Below are positions 41,198 to 53,130 of a DNA stretch of 64,000 bases, piece after piece (the stretch's first letter is position 1; each line of letters starts with the position of its first letter). Location of the stretch: positions 42,517,203-42,581,202 of the forward strand of contig JAJEKV010000002.1 in NCBI GenBank assembly GCA_021234155.1, read 5' to 3'. A model generated the notes under the pieces. That model saw only the letters and a list, made by a program, of their open reading frames with translations, was not told the DNA's origin and did no database searches. A program made the translations under genes and the position numbers. The DNA comes from Isoetes taiwanensis. Lineage: Eukaryota; Streptophyta; Lycopodiopsida; Isoetales; Isoetaceae.

Positions 41198-42130
41198 CAT
41201 ATACAATTTTGTTTTTGGACGTCCAGGAGGTCTACGTATGGCTGGTGGAACATGCCTCCAATAACATCATCGTGCACTCAAACCACATGGAATACTGGGT
41301 CTTTGTAAGTGTCACAATAAGACTGCAATGAATATGCTCTGTAGGTATAAGATTGCACAAGTTCTTTTCTAAACAGAATAGCAACTGCTGCATGTGCACA
41401 AGGTAAGCCCAAATCTTGCTGCCTTCACAAATACATATCCTCTTATCCACATTAGCAAGCCTACTGTGTATTAGAGTATAGATCTCATAGACAACATTGG
41501 CGAAGTTTGGTATAGTCATCGCGCTTAAAGATCCTCTGATGGATTGCTCTGCATGTCCAACTAATGCATTATGTGCTGCTGGCCCAAGCAAAACCCTAGT
41601 ATCTTCTCCATTAACCCTTCTTTCATAAAACCATGACATTACCTTCTGGCATATCAATTCCAACATCTCCAGAATAGACCCATCTCTAGCCTTTACCAAC
41701 CATGCATTTAAGGACTCAACAATGTTGGATGTCAAATGTCCAAACCTTTTCCCCAAAAACTTACATGTAGCCCAATGTGAATGGTCAGCAGTGTTCATTA
41801 TCCAATCAACTGCACTACTATTTATAGCTCAAATTTCTCCAATGACAGCATCAAAATCCTGAGCATTAGTTGTATATGCATATTTCCATAACATCCCTAG
41901 TAGTTTGAGTGCTTTTGGATGCTAATCTGAAATTGTCTGCTAAATGGCACTTGTAATATCCATGTGCCATATCACATCCAAACACCAACATGATACCATC
42001 AACTAGACCCTTCTATCTGTCTGAAATAAATATTAGTGCAAAGAGCATCCTTTGAACTTTGAAGAAACCAACACTAGTATCATTCCCTGCCAATATCACA
42101 AAAAAGGGTTCGTCGCACAAAACATATAAT
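41198..42130 (-). pseudogene. MULE transposase, C-terminal half
   Basis: On the minus strand the frames read ISDR.KGLVDGIMLVFG and AHGYYKCHLADNF, then WATCKFLGKRFGHLTSNIVESLNAWL, VKARDGSILEMLE, and near the junction PPAIRRPPGRPKTKLYM. These are landmarks of Mutator-like (MuDR) transposases. The frame joins the zinc knuckle at 9740-9645 once element A is removed. Stops occur in the 41800-42100 part. The SWIM-type Cys/His motif between is degraded. MULE transposases cut and paste DNA with 9-bp duplications; the terminal repeats of this copy were not found. Confidence 0.8.
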
Positions 42131-43199
42131 TATACGGCCATTTTGCTATAGTTTGCATATGATTCTTCTGTTGTATTTGTGTGAGGGTACGCCAGCAGTA
42201 TTTATAGAGCGCGTGTTGTATTTCTAGCTACTTTGTACTCCCAACCTATGGATTTCGCATGCATGCTGCATACATTACGTGCACATAATGCATACACACA
42301 GTGCATGCATACCATGCATGCATGCATGTTGAGTCCCTGTAGTACTTAACATCGTGCAAGGCATATTGCTTACTTTTTTTTTTTTTTTGTGGCCATATAG
42401 GTATTTTCACATAGGAGGCATACAACATTCATCTTGACTGTAAATCTACAGATTAGCTTTGTTTGTATGAGAGCTATGATTCAAAAATCTCCAATTCATA
42501 CAGACATAGTTTATCATGCTAGAGTGACAAGCTGTGATATTGTGTTCATGCAAGCAGCAAGCTGCAGTACTATGTTCATGAGAACTTTGTTGCTTTTGCT
42601 TGTATTTTTGTCCTTCAAAGAAGAACAAAAGGATATACCTCTCAAGCATAATTTGCATAGTTGTGATTTGCGTGTTGGGCAAAGGTTATTCTACAGGAGA
42701 TTAAAGTTGCAAGTTGTAATAAGCCCTAATTTGTTGCCAATGGACAAACTACTTATAGGATGTTTTGAAATGTCTGAATACATATTATTATTACGTATAT
42801 TGGCATACATTTTATTATTATTTACACATTTGTTTGTCTATTTGTAATGTAAGAATAGGATTCATGGTGTGTTATTACTTTCCTTCGTTTTATTACTGGC
42901 TACAAAGTTGCATTTGATTCTAAACATATTTCAATGGTATGAGAGGCCATGGTATATTTTTATGGTATTTGAAGCTGCAAGACAGCCTACCAGAGAAGAA
43001 GGTTTGCTCGACTAGTGTTCTACAACATACGTTATCCCATGTTCATTGATGTATTAATATTATTTCATATGATCCATTTTCCATGTAGTTCCATTGAAAC
43101 AACATTTTCTAAGTATGGAGCTCATGTTATACAGAACCACTCCTAGCCCAAAAAAACAAATTTGGACCCATGCACATCTATATTATATCTGATCTGATC

Positions 43200-43520
43200 T
43201 ATAAATGTTCTTATGTTTCGCGCTTATCCGGCCGTCCGTTCGAGATCCGACGACTCACGTGGGTTTGGGACGTATCCTACGGCCCAGATGGCCTGGGAGT
43301 TTACATATAATATGTGTACCGCGGTCCTACGGTCCAGATTGATATGATCCTGACTGTCGGTCCGAGATCCGACGGCTCACGTGGCTTGGGGACACATCCT
43401 ACGGTCCACGTGGCTTTGGGAATTATATGTAATAGATCCTACGGCTCATATTGCTTTTATATGGTGAGATCTTGATCGTTGATCGAGTCTAAGATCCTAA
43501 GGCTCATATTGAATGCTCGT
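43200..43520. repeat. Degenerate repeat with GATCCGACGGCTCACGTGG units
   Basis: Words GAGATCCGACGRCTCACGTGG and CATCCTACGGTCCACGTGG alternate several times with spacing of about 40-100 bp, then decay to ATCCTACGGCTCATATTG. Several copies contain CACGTG, a G-box core. Confidence 0.7.
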
Positions 43521-43556
43521 TCCTTAAGGAAAGGCTTTTAAAATTTTTTATGTTAT

Positions 43557-43622
43557 TGGGGGGATTCGAACCCTAGTCCTCAACCCTCCAAACCCCCCAC
43601 TCTAACCACTAGACCAAGCATT
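43557..43622 (-). ncRNA. tRNA-derived SINE head or tRNA-like pseudogene
   Basis: On the minus strand the sequence has an A box TGGTCTAGTGGTTAGAG and a B box GGGTTCGAATCC at tRNA-like spacing, the internal promoter of RNA polymerase III. The acceptor arms do not pair and no normal anticodon stem is seen, so this is not a working tRNA gene. It is more likely the head of a SINE. Confidence 0.65.
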
Positions 43623-43729
43623 AATTCTATGAAAAATTTATGTTTCAAATATACTTAAGGGTAATGTTGTAATTAAGATAAAATAGACTATAATATTCTA
43701 GGATGTTTTGAAAGTTTCAAAATGTTCCA

Positions 43730-44215
43730 GAAAGTTCTAAAATGTTCTAGAAATTTCTAGAATGTAAGGGAATCCAGGAGAATTAAAGGGAATATAAGGA
43801 AATCTCATAAATTGTAAGAGAATCTATAAGGAAAATATACAAGTCTAACGGAATCTCTTAAAATCTAATTGAATCTAAGGGAATCTTCATAATATCTAAG
43901 GGAATCTAAGAAAATCTTGATGAAATCTTAGAGTTTTTTTAAGATTTTGCAAAGAGCGACAGTAAAATGTTCTAAAATGTTTCATAATAAAGGTGTACAA
44001 TATAAATCTTGAAAAAAAAATATTCTAGATGCTCAGGGCAAGCGCCTCAGTCTAAAAATAGAAAATGTTTTAAAAATATTGCATAGATCCAGAATAGATT
44101 ATTTTAGAAGGTTTTAAATGCTCATGGGTAAGCACCTCAATCAAAATAGAAAATTCTAAGAGAATCTAGGAGAATCTAAGAGAATCTCAGTAGAATCGTT
44201 GGTTATCTAGAGCAC
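43730..44215. repeat. Degenerate GGAATCTAAG repeat region
   Basis: Words such as AGGGAATCTAAG, AGAGAATCTA and AAATCTAA recur throughout. A duplicated segment, CTCA(G/T)GG(C/T)AAGC(G/A)CCTCA, lies near 44033 and 44131. Confidence 0.6.
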
Positions 44216-44511
44216 TATAGGGTCTTACATCGTAAGAACATGCTAAAACTGGAACAATGCGTCGTAGGACGTATTAATTTTCTTGTATAAATATGTATAT
44301 ATTATAAATGTATTAATATTGCACATTAAATCATTGTACATGGCATCCCATATATTAGGAAATTAAACCATTGAATAAAATCCCCTCCAGACCCCCCAGT
44401 TGTTTTTGGTGATATTCGTGCAGGGCATCCATCGGTAGTCTCAGGTCGTTGGATGTCGCTTTCAAGCAATCTTGGCCATTGTTAGGTGCGACTCATTTTT
44501 TGGAAAGTTTG

Positions 44512-45077
44512 TTAACTTTTAGTTCGAAATAATTGTTGCAAAGGTTGTGGGAGGGCTACTACTAGCATTGATGCACCTTGTGCATCAAAGCCAGTAGTAG
44601 CTGTGAGAAGGATACTGAGATATCTCCCCTTCAAATGAATTCGATCTAGATCAATGATTGGCCTACAATGCGAAAAATAAAGAAGCGAAAGAAACAACCT
44701 AACTATTTCCTGAACATATGCCACATTAGCAGGATGAGGTTCTATTATGTTTTGACAATAATTATGAAGCTTTCAATATGCAACATCATGATCTCTATGG
44801 ATTTGAATATGTGCACTTTTTTTCGCTCTCCAGGCTACCCTGTAAGAGAGAGAAACACCTTCTTTCACGGTGCAAATCATCAATGAGTTCCTTTGGTTTG
44901 TACGAAGGATGATCTTTAAACTTCTCCAACAATTTTCCAGCCAACCATTTTGAGCTTGCTTCTTTGGTTTTCAAGTGCTGTCTTCCACCAGAATTATGCT
45001 CTTCCCTATTTGGCTTGGGGACCACCTTCAATACAAGATGAATGCAACCTCCATGGACATCCAAGAGATTCACATTC
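44512..45077 (-). pseudogene. MULE transposase, N-terminal part of exon 2
   Basis: Frames on the minus strand read ECESLGCPWRLHSSC (zinc-finger-like MULE N-terminus), KEASSKWLAGKLLEKFKDHPSYKP, and HCRPIIDLDRIHLKGRYLS with the first catalytic Asp region. At least two frame changes separate them. At 45077 the sequence joins, across the LINE at 45092-46777, to 46787-46778, which begins exon 2. Confidence 0.8.
44555..44601. repeat. 21-bp inverted repeat inside the MULE fragment
   Basis: GCTACTACT..TTGATGCAC and GTGCATCAA..AGTAGTAGC form a 47-bp near-palindrome. It overlaps the codons for the GFDAQG motif, so it may be chance within coding sequence or the scar of an insertion. Confidence 0.6.
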
Positions 45078-45091
45078 AATAGTAAATCTAG

Positions 45092-46777
45092 CCTGCAGAA
45101 GATCCCATGCCTGTGGTCGTGTCCCAATTTCCTTGGCGGACGCAGCCGCAGGGTACATGTTCTAGGCTTTTGGGGATCCCGTTTGGTATCGACATTTCAG
45201 CGGCAGGCATTTGGGAGGACATTTTGGTGGGGCTGCGTCGGCACCTTAATTGGTGGAAGGGGGGGAAGCTTTCCATGGCTGGTAGGGTTACGGTGGCAAA
45301 GTCCGTTTTGTGTTCCACGCATATTTATATGGCATCCATCATCCTGGCGCCGGAAAGCAAGGTTCAGGAAATTTCCTCCATGGTTCGTAATTTTGTATGG
45401 GGTGGCAATGAGGAGGGGGCGGTCGTCAAGGTGGCCTGGTGGAAATGTGTGCGCCCCAAAGCTGCGGGGGGACTCGGTTTCTTGGACCTCTCGCTCCATG
45501 GCAAGGTCCTATTGTCCAAGTTCGTCTTTGCGATCCTGGAGAATGCACTTGACTCCCCGGGCATGGTCTTACTTCATCAGTCGCTATCTCACTCGATTGT
45601 TTTTCGTAAGCCGTCCGTGCCTGTGCAGCTTCCATGGGCGTTATTTGTAGATATCAGGCCATATGTGAATGCCTCTCCCTTTCTGAAGGGCTCTTGCGTG
45701 CGTGGGAGCACGTCCGTCCGCTGTTTGCCATTGACGCTGCTAGTTGTATTCAGTTAGAGGCATCACCATGGTGGATCCCGCTCGGTCCAGGTCCAGCACC
45801 TCCGGTGTTTGCCGCATCCGTCGATCCACGGGTCCAGCGCAGATGGGCACAGCATGGGGTGCTGACGGTGGGGGAGTGGTATATTGACGGGCAGCTTGCA
45901 CCCTGGCAGCTTTTTCGCCATAAGTTCCGACTTCAGGAACGGGATTGTGCTATTTGGGCATGGGTGGCTAATGCGCTACCGCTGAACCCCCCGCAGGCGT
46001 CGGGTCGGGTGTGGAGGAGTCATCCAAAGGTTGACCCCTCAAATTTTGTGAAGTCCTGCTATGAGCTTTTGGCAATTCAGGATGAGCTGCCCCCCTCAGA
46101 TGGCTGGAGTCTTCAGGTGCCAGGAGATGACTGGAGCAGCATTTGAAGATGGGTGTGGAACCCAATCTCGCCCCCCAAGATTCGGGTGCTGCTATGGCAG
46201 ATAGTGCACCGGTCCCTAAAGGTGAACACGTGGGTGCACAGGATCAATCCGCGGATCAGCGACCGGTGTCCAATGTGTGGTGCCTGTGTGGAGACCCTGG
46301 AGCATTGTATGTTTCTCTGCTCGGACATCCAGCCGGCATGGCAGTGGGTCCAGCGCCTCTTTCACACATCGCTTCAGAGTCAACAGGTTCTCTTGGGGGT
46401 GTATCCTCAGGGGTGGTCCCAGCCTCAGAGTCTGGCCTTCCATTTGTGTAAAGGGTGGTTACTGTGGCTCATTTGGAAGCGTCGGCGCATGAAGGTGTTC
46501 AGGAATGAGGAGGTACAGCCTCGGGTTCTGATCCCGCACTTAAGGTACAAATTATATCTCTCTTACCTGGCATCTCCTCGGAAGGAGCAGTTTAAGGCAG
46601 CTATCTGGGAAAGGACCCTTCTCATTGTAGACAGCATTGGCAGATTTATCCCATGAGTCGTAGGTAGGTATATGTGTTGTGTGGGTGCTCGCCCATGTGT
46701 GGGCAGGGGTACCCTAGTATCACTCTTCTTGTACTTACGCTATATTAATATTATTTAATTTCATCCTTCAAAAAAAA
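45092..46777 (+). mobile_element. L1-type LINE, 5'-truncated, in the MULE gene
   Basis: It is flanked by the duplication AATAGTAAATCTAG (45078-45091 and 46778-46791) and ends in poly(A). The body encodes the C-terminal third of ORF2. The post-RT region includes LLGIPFG, KLSMAGRVTVAKSVL and RNFVWGGNEEG (45107-45757). The zinc-binding domain includes PPKIRVLLWQIVHRSL and CPMCGACVETLEHCMFLC (46153-46656). Two frame changes lie between them. The 3' UTR has a GCCCATGTGTGGGC hairpin. It landed ten bases into MULE exon 2. Confidence 0.9.
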
Positions 46778-46857
46778 AATAGTAAATCTAGCAAAAGTAA
46801 TATATATCAAAAATGTAGAAAGAAAGATTTTGGATGAATCATATTGAAGAAAGTTAC

Positions 46858-46988
46858 CTTCTTTTATCTGCTTTGATCACTGTTAGCACAAAGTAAGAAC
46901 TAGTTGCATCATCCCTCACTGCTCGTCGAAGCTCCTTCAAGGATTCAAATTCCCTCCACTCGGTCAAAGCCATGAGATACCACCGCAT
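46858..46988 (-). pseudogene. MULE transposase exon 1
   Basis: From ATG 46988 (or 46973) the frame reads MALTEWREFESLKELRRAVR ... IKADKR and meets a donor (AAG|GTAACTTTC). A 70-bp intron (46857-46788) ends in TTTTGCTAG. Exon 2 opens in phase as RFTIECESLGCPW, across the LINE duplication. This gives the gene an ordinary intron in addition to its insertions. Confidence 0.75.
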
Positions 46989-48699
46989 TTTTTAGATTCA
47001 AATTGTTACACATCAATAATAGTTGTATGAGCCGTTTTAAAAGAAAAGAGTACCTAATCTATAGGTTCTCTATAGCTGAACCAGAATCCCGATTAGCCAT
47101 CAATAGAAAATGACTCTCATCAATAGTGACAGGACATTTGCCTCTAGCCTCGTTTTTCTCTACAATCAGCAGCCATAAGCAAAATCTCATTCGTATTGTC
47201 CTAGTATAGAAGTATTAAATATATGGTTAGGAATTTGCTTCATAATTGAACTACGGAAAGGTAAATCCGAAATACAATGGAGGATCAAAATCACAAATGT
47301 GGATACAAAAACAGGGAGCAGACTTCCAACTTGTAACTAAGGGGTACAATTTTCCTAATTTGCGAAGTAAAGTGGTTGTCCGATTCTACAAACCAAGGAA
47401 ACACAACCTATTTTTCTGGCTGAAATCTATAGCCAGAGCTGCGTGGAAGTCCTAAATTTCCTCCAGTCGCATCTATAGCCACAATTCTTTCTTTTTGGCG
47501 TGATTCTTGTAAATGTGTTGTAGTGAATGTATTGTTCGTATTTGGTATTGTTCTATATTAGTGCAAAGGGCATTTTGGCAATTTAATTGTATGTATATAT
47601 GTTGCCTAAAGTAGACAGGGATACTTCGGTAATTTTGAAACTCATAGGAAGGAAGGAAGGAAGGAAGGAAGGTTCTTTTATCGTCCGCGGAGGCCAATCG
47701 GCCTATGGGACCCAAATTACACGGGTCCCATAAACTCATAAACACATAAACTCACATAAACTCACAAAAACATAAACTCATAAAGGTGTTTTTGGTAGTT
47801 TTCCCTATAAAAGGTAAAGTAATTAAAGGGGAAGTCACACTTCTCAAGTGAGGGAAATTTAGAACTTTAGATCACCAAAAAGTGAAACAATTATTCATTA
47901 TGGACATCGTATTCTTGATCCATATAAAGTTCCTAGATGTTCTGTCTCTTGCATTATTGAGATTTTAAAATAAAACACCGCATTGTCGTTATAAAAGAAG
48001 GGAATCTATAGTAATGTACAATTATAAAAGTGTGCAATAAAATAACAACCATCTTTTTCCATAGGAAAGTCATATTCATTATATAACCATTTCTAAAATC
48101 TTCACTAGCCTTTATAGGCTTGTATTCCTTTCAATCCGAATCTATAGGTTTTATCTTTTTTGTTGTCTTTGATAACTCCCTTTCCTCTTTTATGTAGGCA
48201 TACAATGCTTGGTTTGGAAATCCTTTCCTTCCCAAAGGAAATATTCTACAAGTCTCAAGGTAAGCTATCTAGCTAATCCACAAACCTATGCCATTATTAT
48301 CTAGCGGTAGAAATCTACGCCACTATCTCTAAAACAAATAGATGAGTAAGTTCTTACACATATAAAATATTAATTCAATTCCTCTCTCTAGAAAAGGGAA
48401 AGAAAAAGATAATGATTATATTGCTTTTGTCCCTTTTATAACCATTATAACTCTCTTTTGCAAGCATAGAGCACATGAATTAGAAATCCTTATGAATATT
48501 AAATTCAATCCATCTAACTACCTCACTCTCTGAAACATTCTCTCTTTTTCTAGACACCATTTTTTATCGTCTTCACATTTCACAAAACTTCAAGCAAGAA
48601 TGATGCTTAGGATATCCATAAACCATGTCAAATAATAAAGGCAAATAATGCTCCAAAAACAGATATTTAGTGAAGGCTTAAAAATTACAAAATTTGTGA
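46989..48699. other. AT-rich intergenic DNA
   Basis: No gene is visible apart from the short retroposon copy at 47647-47731. TAAACTCA/CATAAACTCA words repeat at 47730-47790. Confidence 0.5.
47647..47731 (-). mobile_element. Severely truncated LINE copy with GGAA/CTTC tail
   Basis: The 85-bp insertion lies between copies of AAACTCATA (47638-47646 and 47732-47740). It begins with six GGAA units and then TTTTATCGTCCGCGGAGG and CCAATCGGCCTATGGGACCC. This matches the 3' end of the LINE at 1358-4526. Confidence 0.85.
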
Positions 48700-49023
48700 T
48701 CAAGATCCAGCAGAAGAAGAGAATGATGATGGGTTTTGGGCGGAGCAACCTGAGCACAAAATGTCACGGTGGGTATGCCAACAAACAGGAATGCAGCAAA
48801 GTGTGCGCATGCTTCTAACCTTAACTTTGCAAGTCCATGAGCCACATAAAGGGCACTCATACTGCACTCTCTTCACGCTTTCTATCTTTCGCCTCTTGTG
48901 AAAGAGCCATTGTAGCATACACCCTGAATCTTGCTTCTCCATGGTCGCATCCGTCTTGCCTCTGCCACAATCCTCATCTTCAAGTGGCATTATGAATATG
49001 TTAGAATGTCTAATGGACATCAC
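48700..49023 (-). CDS. Small zinc-ribbon protein (107 aa)
   Basis: The frame starts MMSIRHSNIFIMPLEDEDCG and has a basic segment (FHKRRKIESVKR). It then has two Cys pairs, YECPLCGSWTCKV ... IPVCWHTHRDILCSGCSAQNP, with a hydrophobic LCCIPVCW stretch between. The pattern resembles the plant zinc-ribbon_15 type of unknown function (two CxxC pairs around a FFIPVW-like strand). The frame is intact and unspliced, ending in a Ser-rich tail and TGA at 48700. The start could instead be an internal Met (MEKQDSG or MLQWLF). No TE features touch it, so it may be a host gene. The family assignment is tentative. Confidence 0.5.
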   Translation of the reverse strand: MMSIRHSNIFIMPLEDEDCGRGKTDATMEKQDSGCMLQWLFHKRRKIESVKRVQYECPLCGSWTCKVKVRSMRTLCCIPVCWHTHRDILCSGCSAQNPSSFSSSAGS

Positions 49024-50339
49024 ATCAATGATGTTGTGCCACTTTTGACTGACACATTATTCCTAGTGCACAAGGCACATATTCCACTTATGATTTAGAT
49101 GGTGGTAAATAATATATGGTCTACTTGCATTGGTAAATAATATGTGGTCTACTTGCATGAACGTTAGGAGAACAATATGCCATTTTTTTAGCATCCACTA
49201 GAGTCCAACATGTCTATGAGACACACAACACATTAACAAGCTAGTTTTTGGTTTGTAGCCCCCCTCTGACATGGCATGCATTTTGGCCCTTGATTTTCAG
49301 ATCTCAGATCTTCTCGCCAGGTCTATTTGTCACCCATACGTTGCAGTCTTCATAAATAATGTTCCATGGTCCAGGTTTATTTCACACTACCATAGCATCG
49401 GGCATGCATAAATAACGTTTCTCTGATTTCAATAGATGAATGATACGCATAGATCAGGGGTTCTTTTTTATCTCTGTAGTTTAGCTACTTTTGCTGAAGA
49501 GAGCTTTGATAGGCAGCCAATTTCAGGTCTATCAATGATTATTTCAAAAATTGCATTACTTTCTTTATTGTTTATGTTGGGTACACATTTCATTTAGAGT
49601 GCGGTGGAGATGTAAGTCGAGAATTGTGTGATGTATTGTTGTATATATCCAGCATTTTTATATGACTTCTTCTAGTTGTATATGTTGTGCATCAATGTGA
49701 ATCAGTCTAAGCCTGTGTTTGGATTCCATGTTTTATGGTTACAAGGAACGCATTGAAGCCCCTGCTCTAACCCTAACAGTTAGACTAGCAGAACCAGCAG
49801 CATTCGATCTCATGGCTTCTGCTAAGCAGCTGATTGATTCTGTAACCAACAGTGCCCAAATAACCCAGAAGTCATAGTCCTACTCACACGAATGCTAATG
49901 TTGCCAAATCACCAGCAACCTTTTCATGTATAATTAATTTGAATGCCAGAACAATGATTTCTTGCTCTGGTGCACAGCGTTATCGTCATTATCTTTTTGT
50001 GGGCATATTAGCACATTGTCTTTTTATTTTATGTGCACAAGAACCCATGTATCCCTAACCAGAACTACCGGTGAGATTCTATTATGGTGAACGTTCTTTA
50101 ACGACGTGGCATTAAAGTTTCTTAATTTAAGTAGCATTTTTTTAAAGGGTGATTCCACATATGAAGCAGACTATAGGTACATTTGCAGCAGCTTCTTGAA
50201 ACTCTTAGGTCCAACAAGCTACTCATTAATTGAAAGAAAAGCACTTTCTCCAAAGTCTGAGTTGAATATCTTGCTCATGTTCTATTTGCTCCAGGCATTC
50301 ATGTTGATCACCCCAAGGTTTAGGCGGTGAAGGAGTTGC
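49024..50339. other. AT-rich intergenic DNA, nothing recognised
   Basis: A short duplicated stretch (GGTAAATAATATRTGGTCTACTTGCAT) lies at about 49095-49160. No other repeat or coding motif was recognised. Confidence 0.5.
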
Positions 50340-52330
50340 CAATTCCACATAATGCTACAGATTATTACCAACACTTTGCCAAATTGCCTTACCTTTTACT
50401 CATTTTTTGAAGAAAGAAATTATTTTCTATTGGAATCAACCTCAACAAGATGCCTTCAAGAATTTGAGACTCGGTTAAGTTCTATTTTAATAATGTAGTT
50501 ACTAGACTTTAATCCACAATTCTTTGTTTATTGTACGGATGCCAGTGGCTCCTCTATTGGGGCAGTTTGGGAACAAAACAAGCATCCTATAACTTTTGAA
50601 GTCGCAAGTAGAGTTAAAGTACATGGACACTAGTGGATGGTGTGGTTTATGGTTTGTGATGCTCGAGGACGAGCATAGTTTTAGTGGGAGAGATTATAAC
50701 AGACCCACGGAGAACGCTCGAGTGAGTTTTGATGTATAAATAGATAGAAGTGACTATTCATAAATGTCTAGGCGGTTTTGTCTAGTTGGTGCATGTTGGT
50801 TAAGAACGTTACATTTGGTATTAGAGCAGGGCTCGAGTTCGAGTCTCCACGGGGGCAAGTATAGTCCGGAATATCGTTGGATGGTAGGAGTTGTTGCCTA
50901 TTGTACATTTATTTAAATTTATAAGCACGATCTTATAGGTTCTCAATTTCAATCAAAATTGATCAACAAAGTACCCAATTTCTTCTTATGCAAGATGTCG
51001 CTACCCCGCGCCAGATAAAGTGGGTGGAATACCTTCAATGCCTTGGCATTTACAGTATTCCAGGTAGCATTAACAAAGTTACTGGTGCTTTGAGTCGGAT
51101 GCCGGACCGTCAGTAAGGACATTATTCAGGTATAATTTTTCTACATGGGAGGAACATATGCTAGTTGCCATGAGAAGTGCATACGAGAATGATGTTGAGT
51201 TTGGGGAAGCTTGCAGGTTATTAAATTATATCCAAACGCAAGTAGTGGAAAACTATTACATCTGAGATGAATACTTGTTCCACAAGAATTGTTATTTGTG
51301 ACAAGAGATTTTCGCGAGCTAGTGTTGAAGGAATGTCACAAAGCAATGTCACGAAGCACCTATTGTATGTCACAGAGGAGGAATGTTCAACACTCTGGAT
51401 TTGGTGGCAAGACAATATATTGGATAGGAGTGATAGTAATTAATTTTGTTGATAAGTGTTGGTCGTGTCAGAAGACAAAGGACTCGCATGCAGACTCCAT
51501 TGTTCTCATGGCATTGTATGTATCCGAAAGACCTTTCTAACAGTTGACAATGAAATTTGTTTCAGTGCCCCCCTTTTGGAAGGTGTTCAAGTGGAGACCG
51601 TTGTAGATCGATTGAGCAAGTATGCAATCTTTATATCTTGCAAGAAATCATTGAAGGCCACTGTAGATGCCCGGCTCTTTCCGAAGGAGGTGTTTAAAAA
51701 TCATGGGCTTCTCAAAGTGCTCATATTAGATTGTGGCTCCAAATTTTGTAGTAAATTTTAGCGTGCTGTATTAAAGCCTTGGGACTAACTTGCAGTTCTC
51801 TACTGCATTCCATCCTCAAACAAATGGTCAATCTGAAGTGACTCCTGGAACTTTGTTATCTATGCTCTAAAGCTATATGCAGAAGCATGCATGGAAATGG
51901 AAGAACTATTTACCTATGGTACAATTCGTCAAAGACATGGCAACACATCCTGCAAACATAGCTCAAACTTCAATTGGAGTTGCTCAAACAAGTATGCTAA
52001 GACAGGCGAATTGTATATGAAGTTGATGATTGGGTTTCATACGAGTTATCAAGGGGCGGAGAGCTCAATCTGAGCAAAGGAAACACAAGTTGTTGACATG
52101 TAACTATAGGACATTCAGGATTACTGAAAAGATTAAGAACAATGCTTATAGACTTGAGCTACTTCTGGTGCATAATTCATTAACATTGAGTATTTGCAGA
52201 CATTCAATAACCATCAACTATTACCTATGGAGGCGGGGTTGCAGTTGGAGGAAATGTAACCAGTTTATGTTCCAGTGGAAGGGACAACGTATGTGAAGTA
52301 TTTGAACGTACCCCACTCGAAAGCAAAATG
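50340..52330 (+). pseudogene. Decayed Ty3/gypsy pol (RNase H, integrase, possible chromodomain)
   Basis: Fragments appear in pol order on the plus strand. The end of reverse transcriptase is near 50350-50460 (FYWNQPQQDAFKNLR). RNase H FVYCTDASGSSIGAVWEQ is near 50530 and IKWVEYLQCLG ... ALSRMPDRQ near 51010-51115. Integrase pieces are ELVLKECH ... YWIG ... CWSCQKTKD, VDRLSKYAIFISC, TVDARLFPKEVFKNHG and FHPQTNGQSEV up to 51840. A possible chromodomain remnant, VKYLNVPHSKAKW ... LLEAYRES, is near 52285-52390. Stops and shifts are frequent. A short LTR-like insertion splits RNase H at about 50640-50960. Confidence 0.75.
50682..50827 (+). mobile_element. Short LTR flanked by polypurine tract and primer site
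   Basis: From left to right: polypurine tract AGTGGGAGAGA (50683-50693), then about 120 bp of LTR-like sequence with a TATA box GTATAAATAG (50734-50743) ending GTTACA (50813). A primer site TGGTATTAGAGC follows (50816-50827), one base different from the tRNA-iMet type. The order PPT-LTR-PBS is that of the middle LTR of a tandem element. Confidence 0.6.
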
Positions 52331-52479
52331 GAAGAACGGGGAATTCTTTCATCAACATCTTCCTTTATTGGAAGCTTATAGAGAGTCTATCTATCATGTG
52401 CATGTGGGAGGCCTATCATCTATGAGACTGAACAGTCCGTTAGGCACTGCTACAGGTGCTGGAGATCCTGACAACTGAG

Positions 52480-52960
52480 ATCAGTTGTCTTTTACGCCAG
52501 TGGGCTGTTTGTGTTAAGAGTATGACCCTAAGCATACGCTAGTCCTTATAAACTGTCTTTGATCAAAAGACAGCTCAATTAAAGCCAGAGGGAAAAAGGC
52601 TAAACGGAGCCTGGAGCATATAAAACTTGAGGAAGGCACTCAAGAGAGGCATTGTTGATCCTGCTCTCTCTCTGCTCGGAAGAGAATTTGTTGATTCTAT
52701 GGTTGGTTGAGACTGGAGAGTTCTGCCCTTTTCTTGCTGTGGCTGAGTTGTGAGAACTTGGCCTGATTCGTGACTTGAATTTGTAACAATTAGCAAGGTA
52801 TTAGACTTGCAATTTCATCTGTCTAGGTGCTTGATCAGTCGAATACCCATATTCAACTGTGGTTTTGACAAGTCGAATACTCATCAATCTCTGTTGCCGA
52901 TAATTGGTACTAAACAATTTTGGCATTAAGCAAGCGAATACTGTGCACTGTCAGGTAGAA
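52480..52960 (+). other. Possible LTR remnant after the gypsy pol
   Basis: Following the decayed pol, the sequence has a TATA-like CATATAAAACTT (52617-52628) and pairs such as CTTTGATCAAAAGACAGC, as expected of an LTR. A matching 5' copy is not in the window, so this is only suggestive. Confidence 0.3.
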
Positions 52961-53130
52961 ATCCAAAAGTATAAGTTCCATCTTACAGTTTTGCTTCCAA
53001 GCATGTTTACGGCAAGCATTTCAGAACTATAAGATCAGAAAATGACATCATGGCATTACTCAAAAGTCCCAGTTCTTGGCTGCAGAAGTCCAGCTTTTGG
53101 ACTTGTATGATGTGTCACAACGGCAGAATC

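Larger units (their letters stand above)
42131..44511. other. AT-rich insertion(s) or intron within the MULE gene, no gene seen
   Basis: No known protein motif is present. The stretch holds a CATGCATG-rich tract (42255-42330), the repeat block at 43200-43520, a tRNA-like head at 43557-43622 and GGAATCTAAG-type repeats. It separates two parts of the MULE transposase, so it is foreign to that gene. Confidence 0.5.

Noticed and set aside
43557-43622. Functional tRNA gene
   Set aside because: A and B boxes are present, but the acceptor and anticodon stems do not form, so it is a tRNA-derived repeat.
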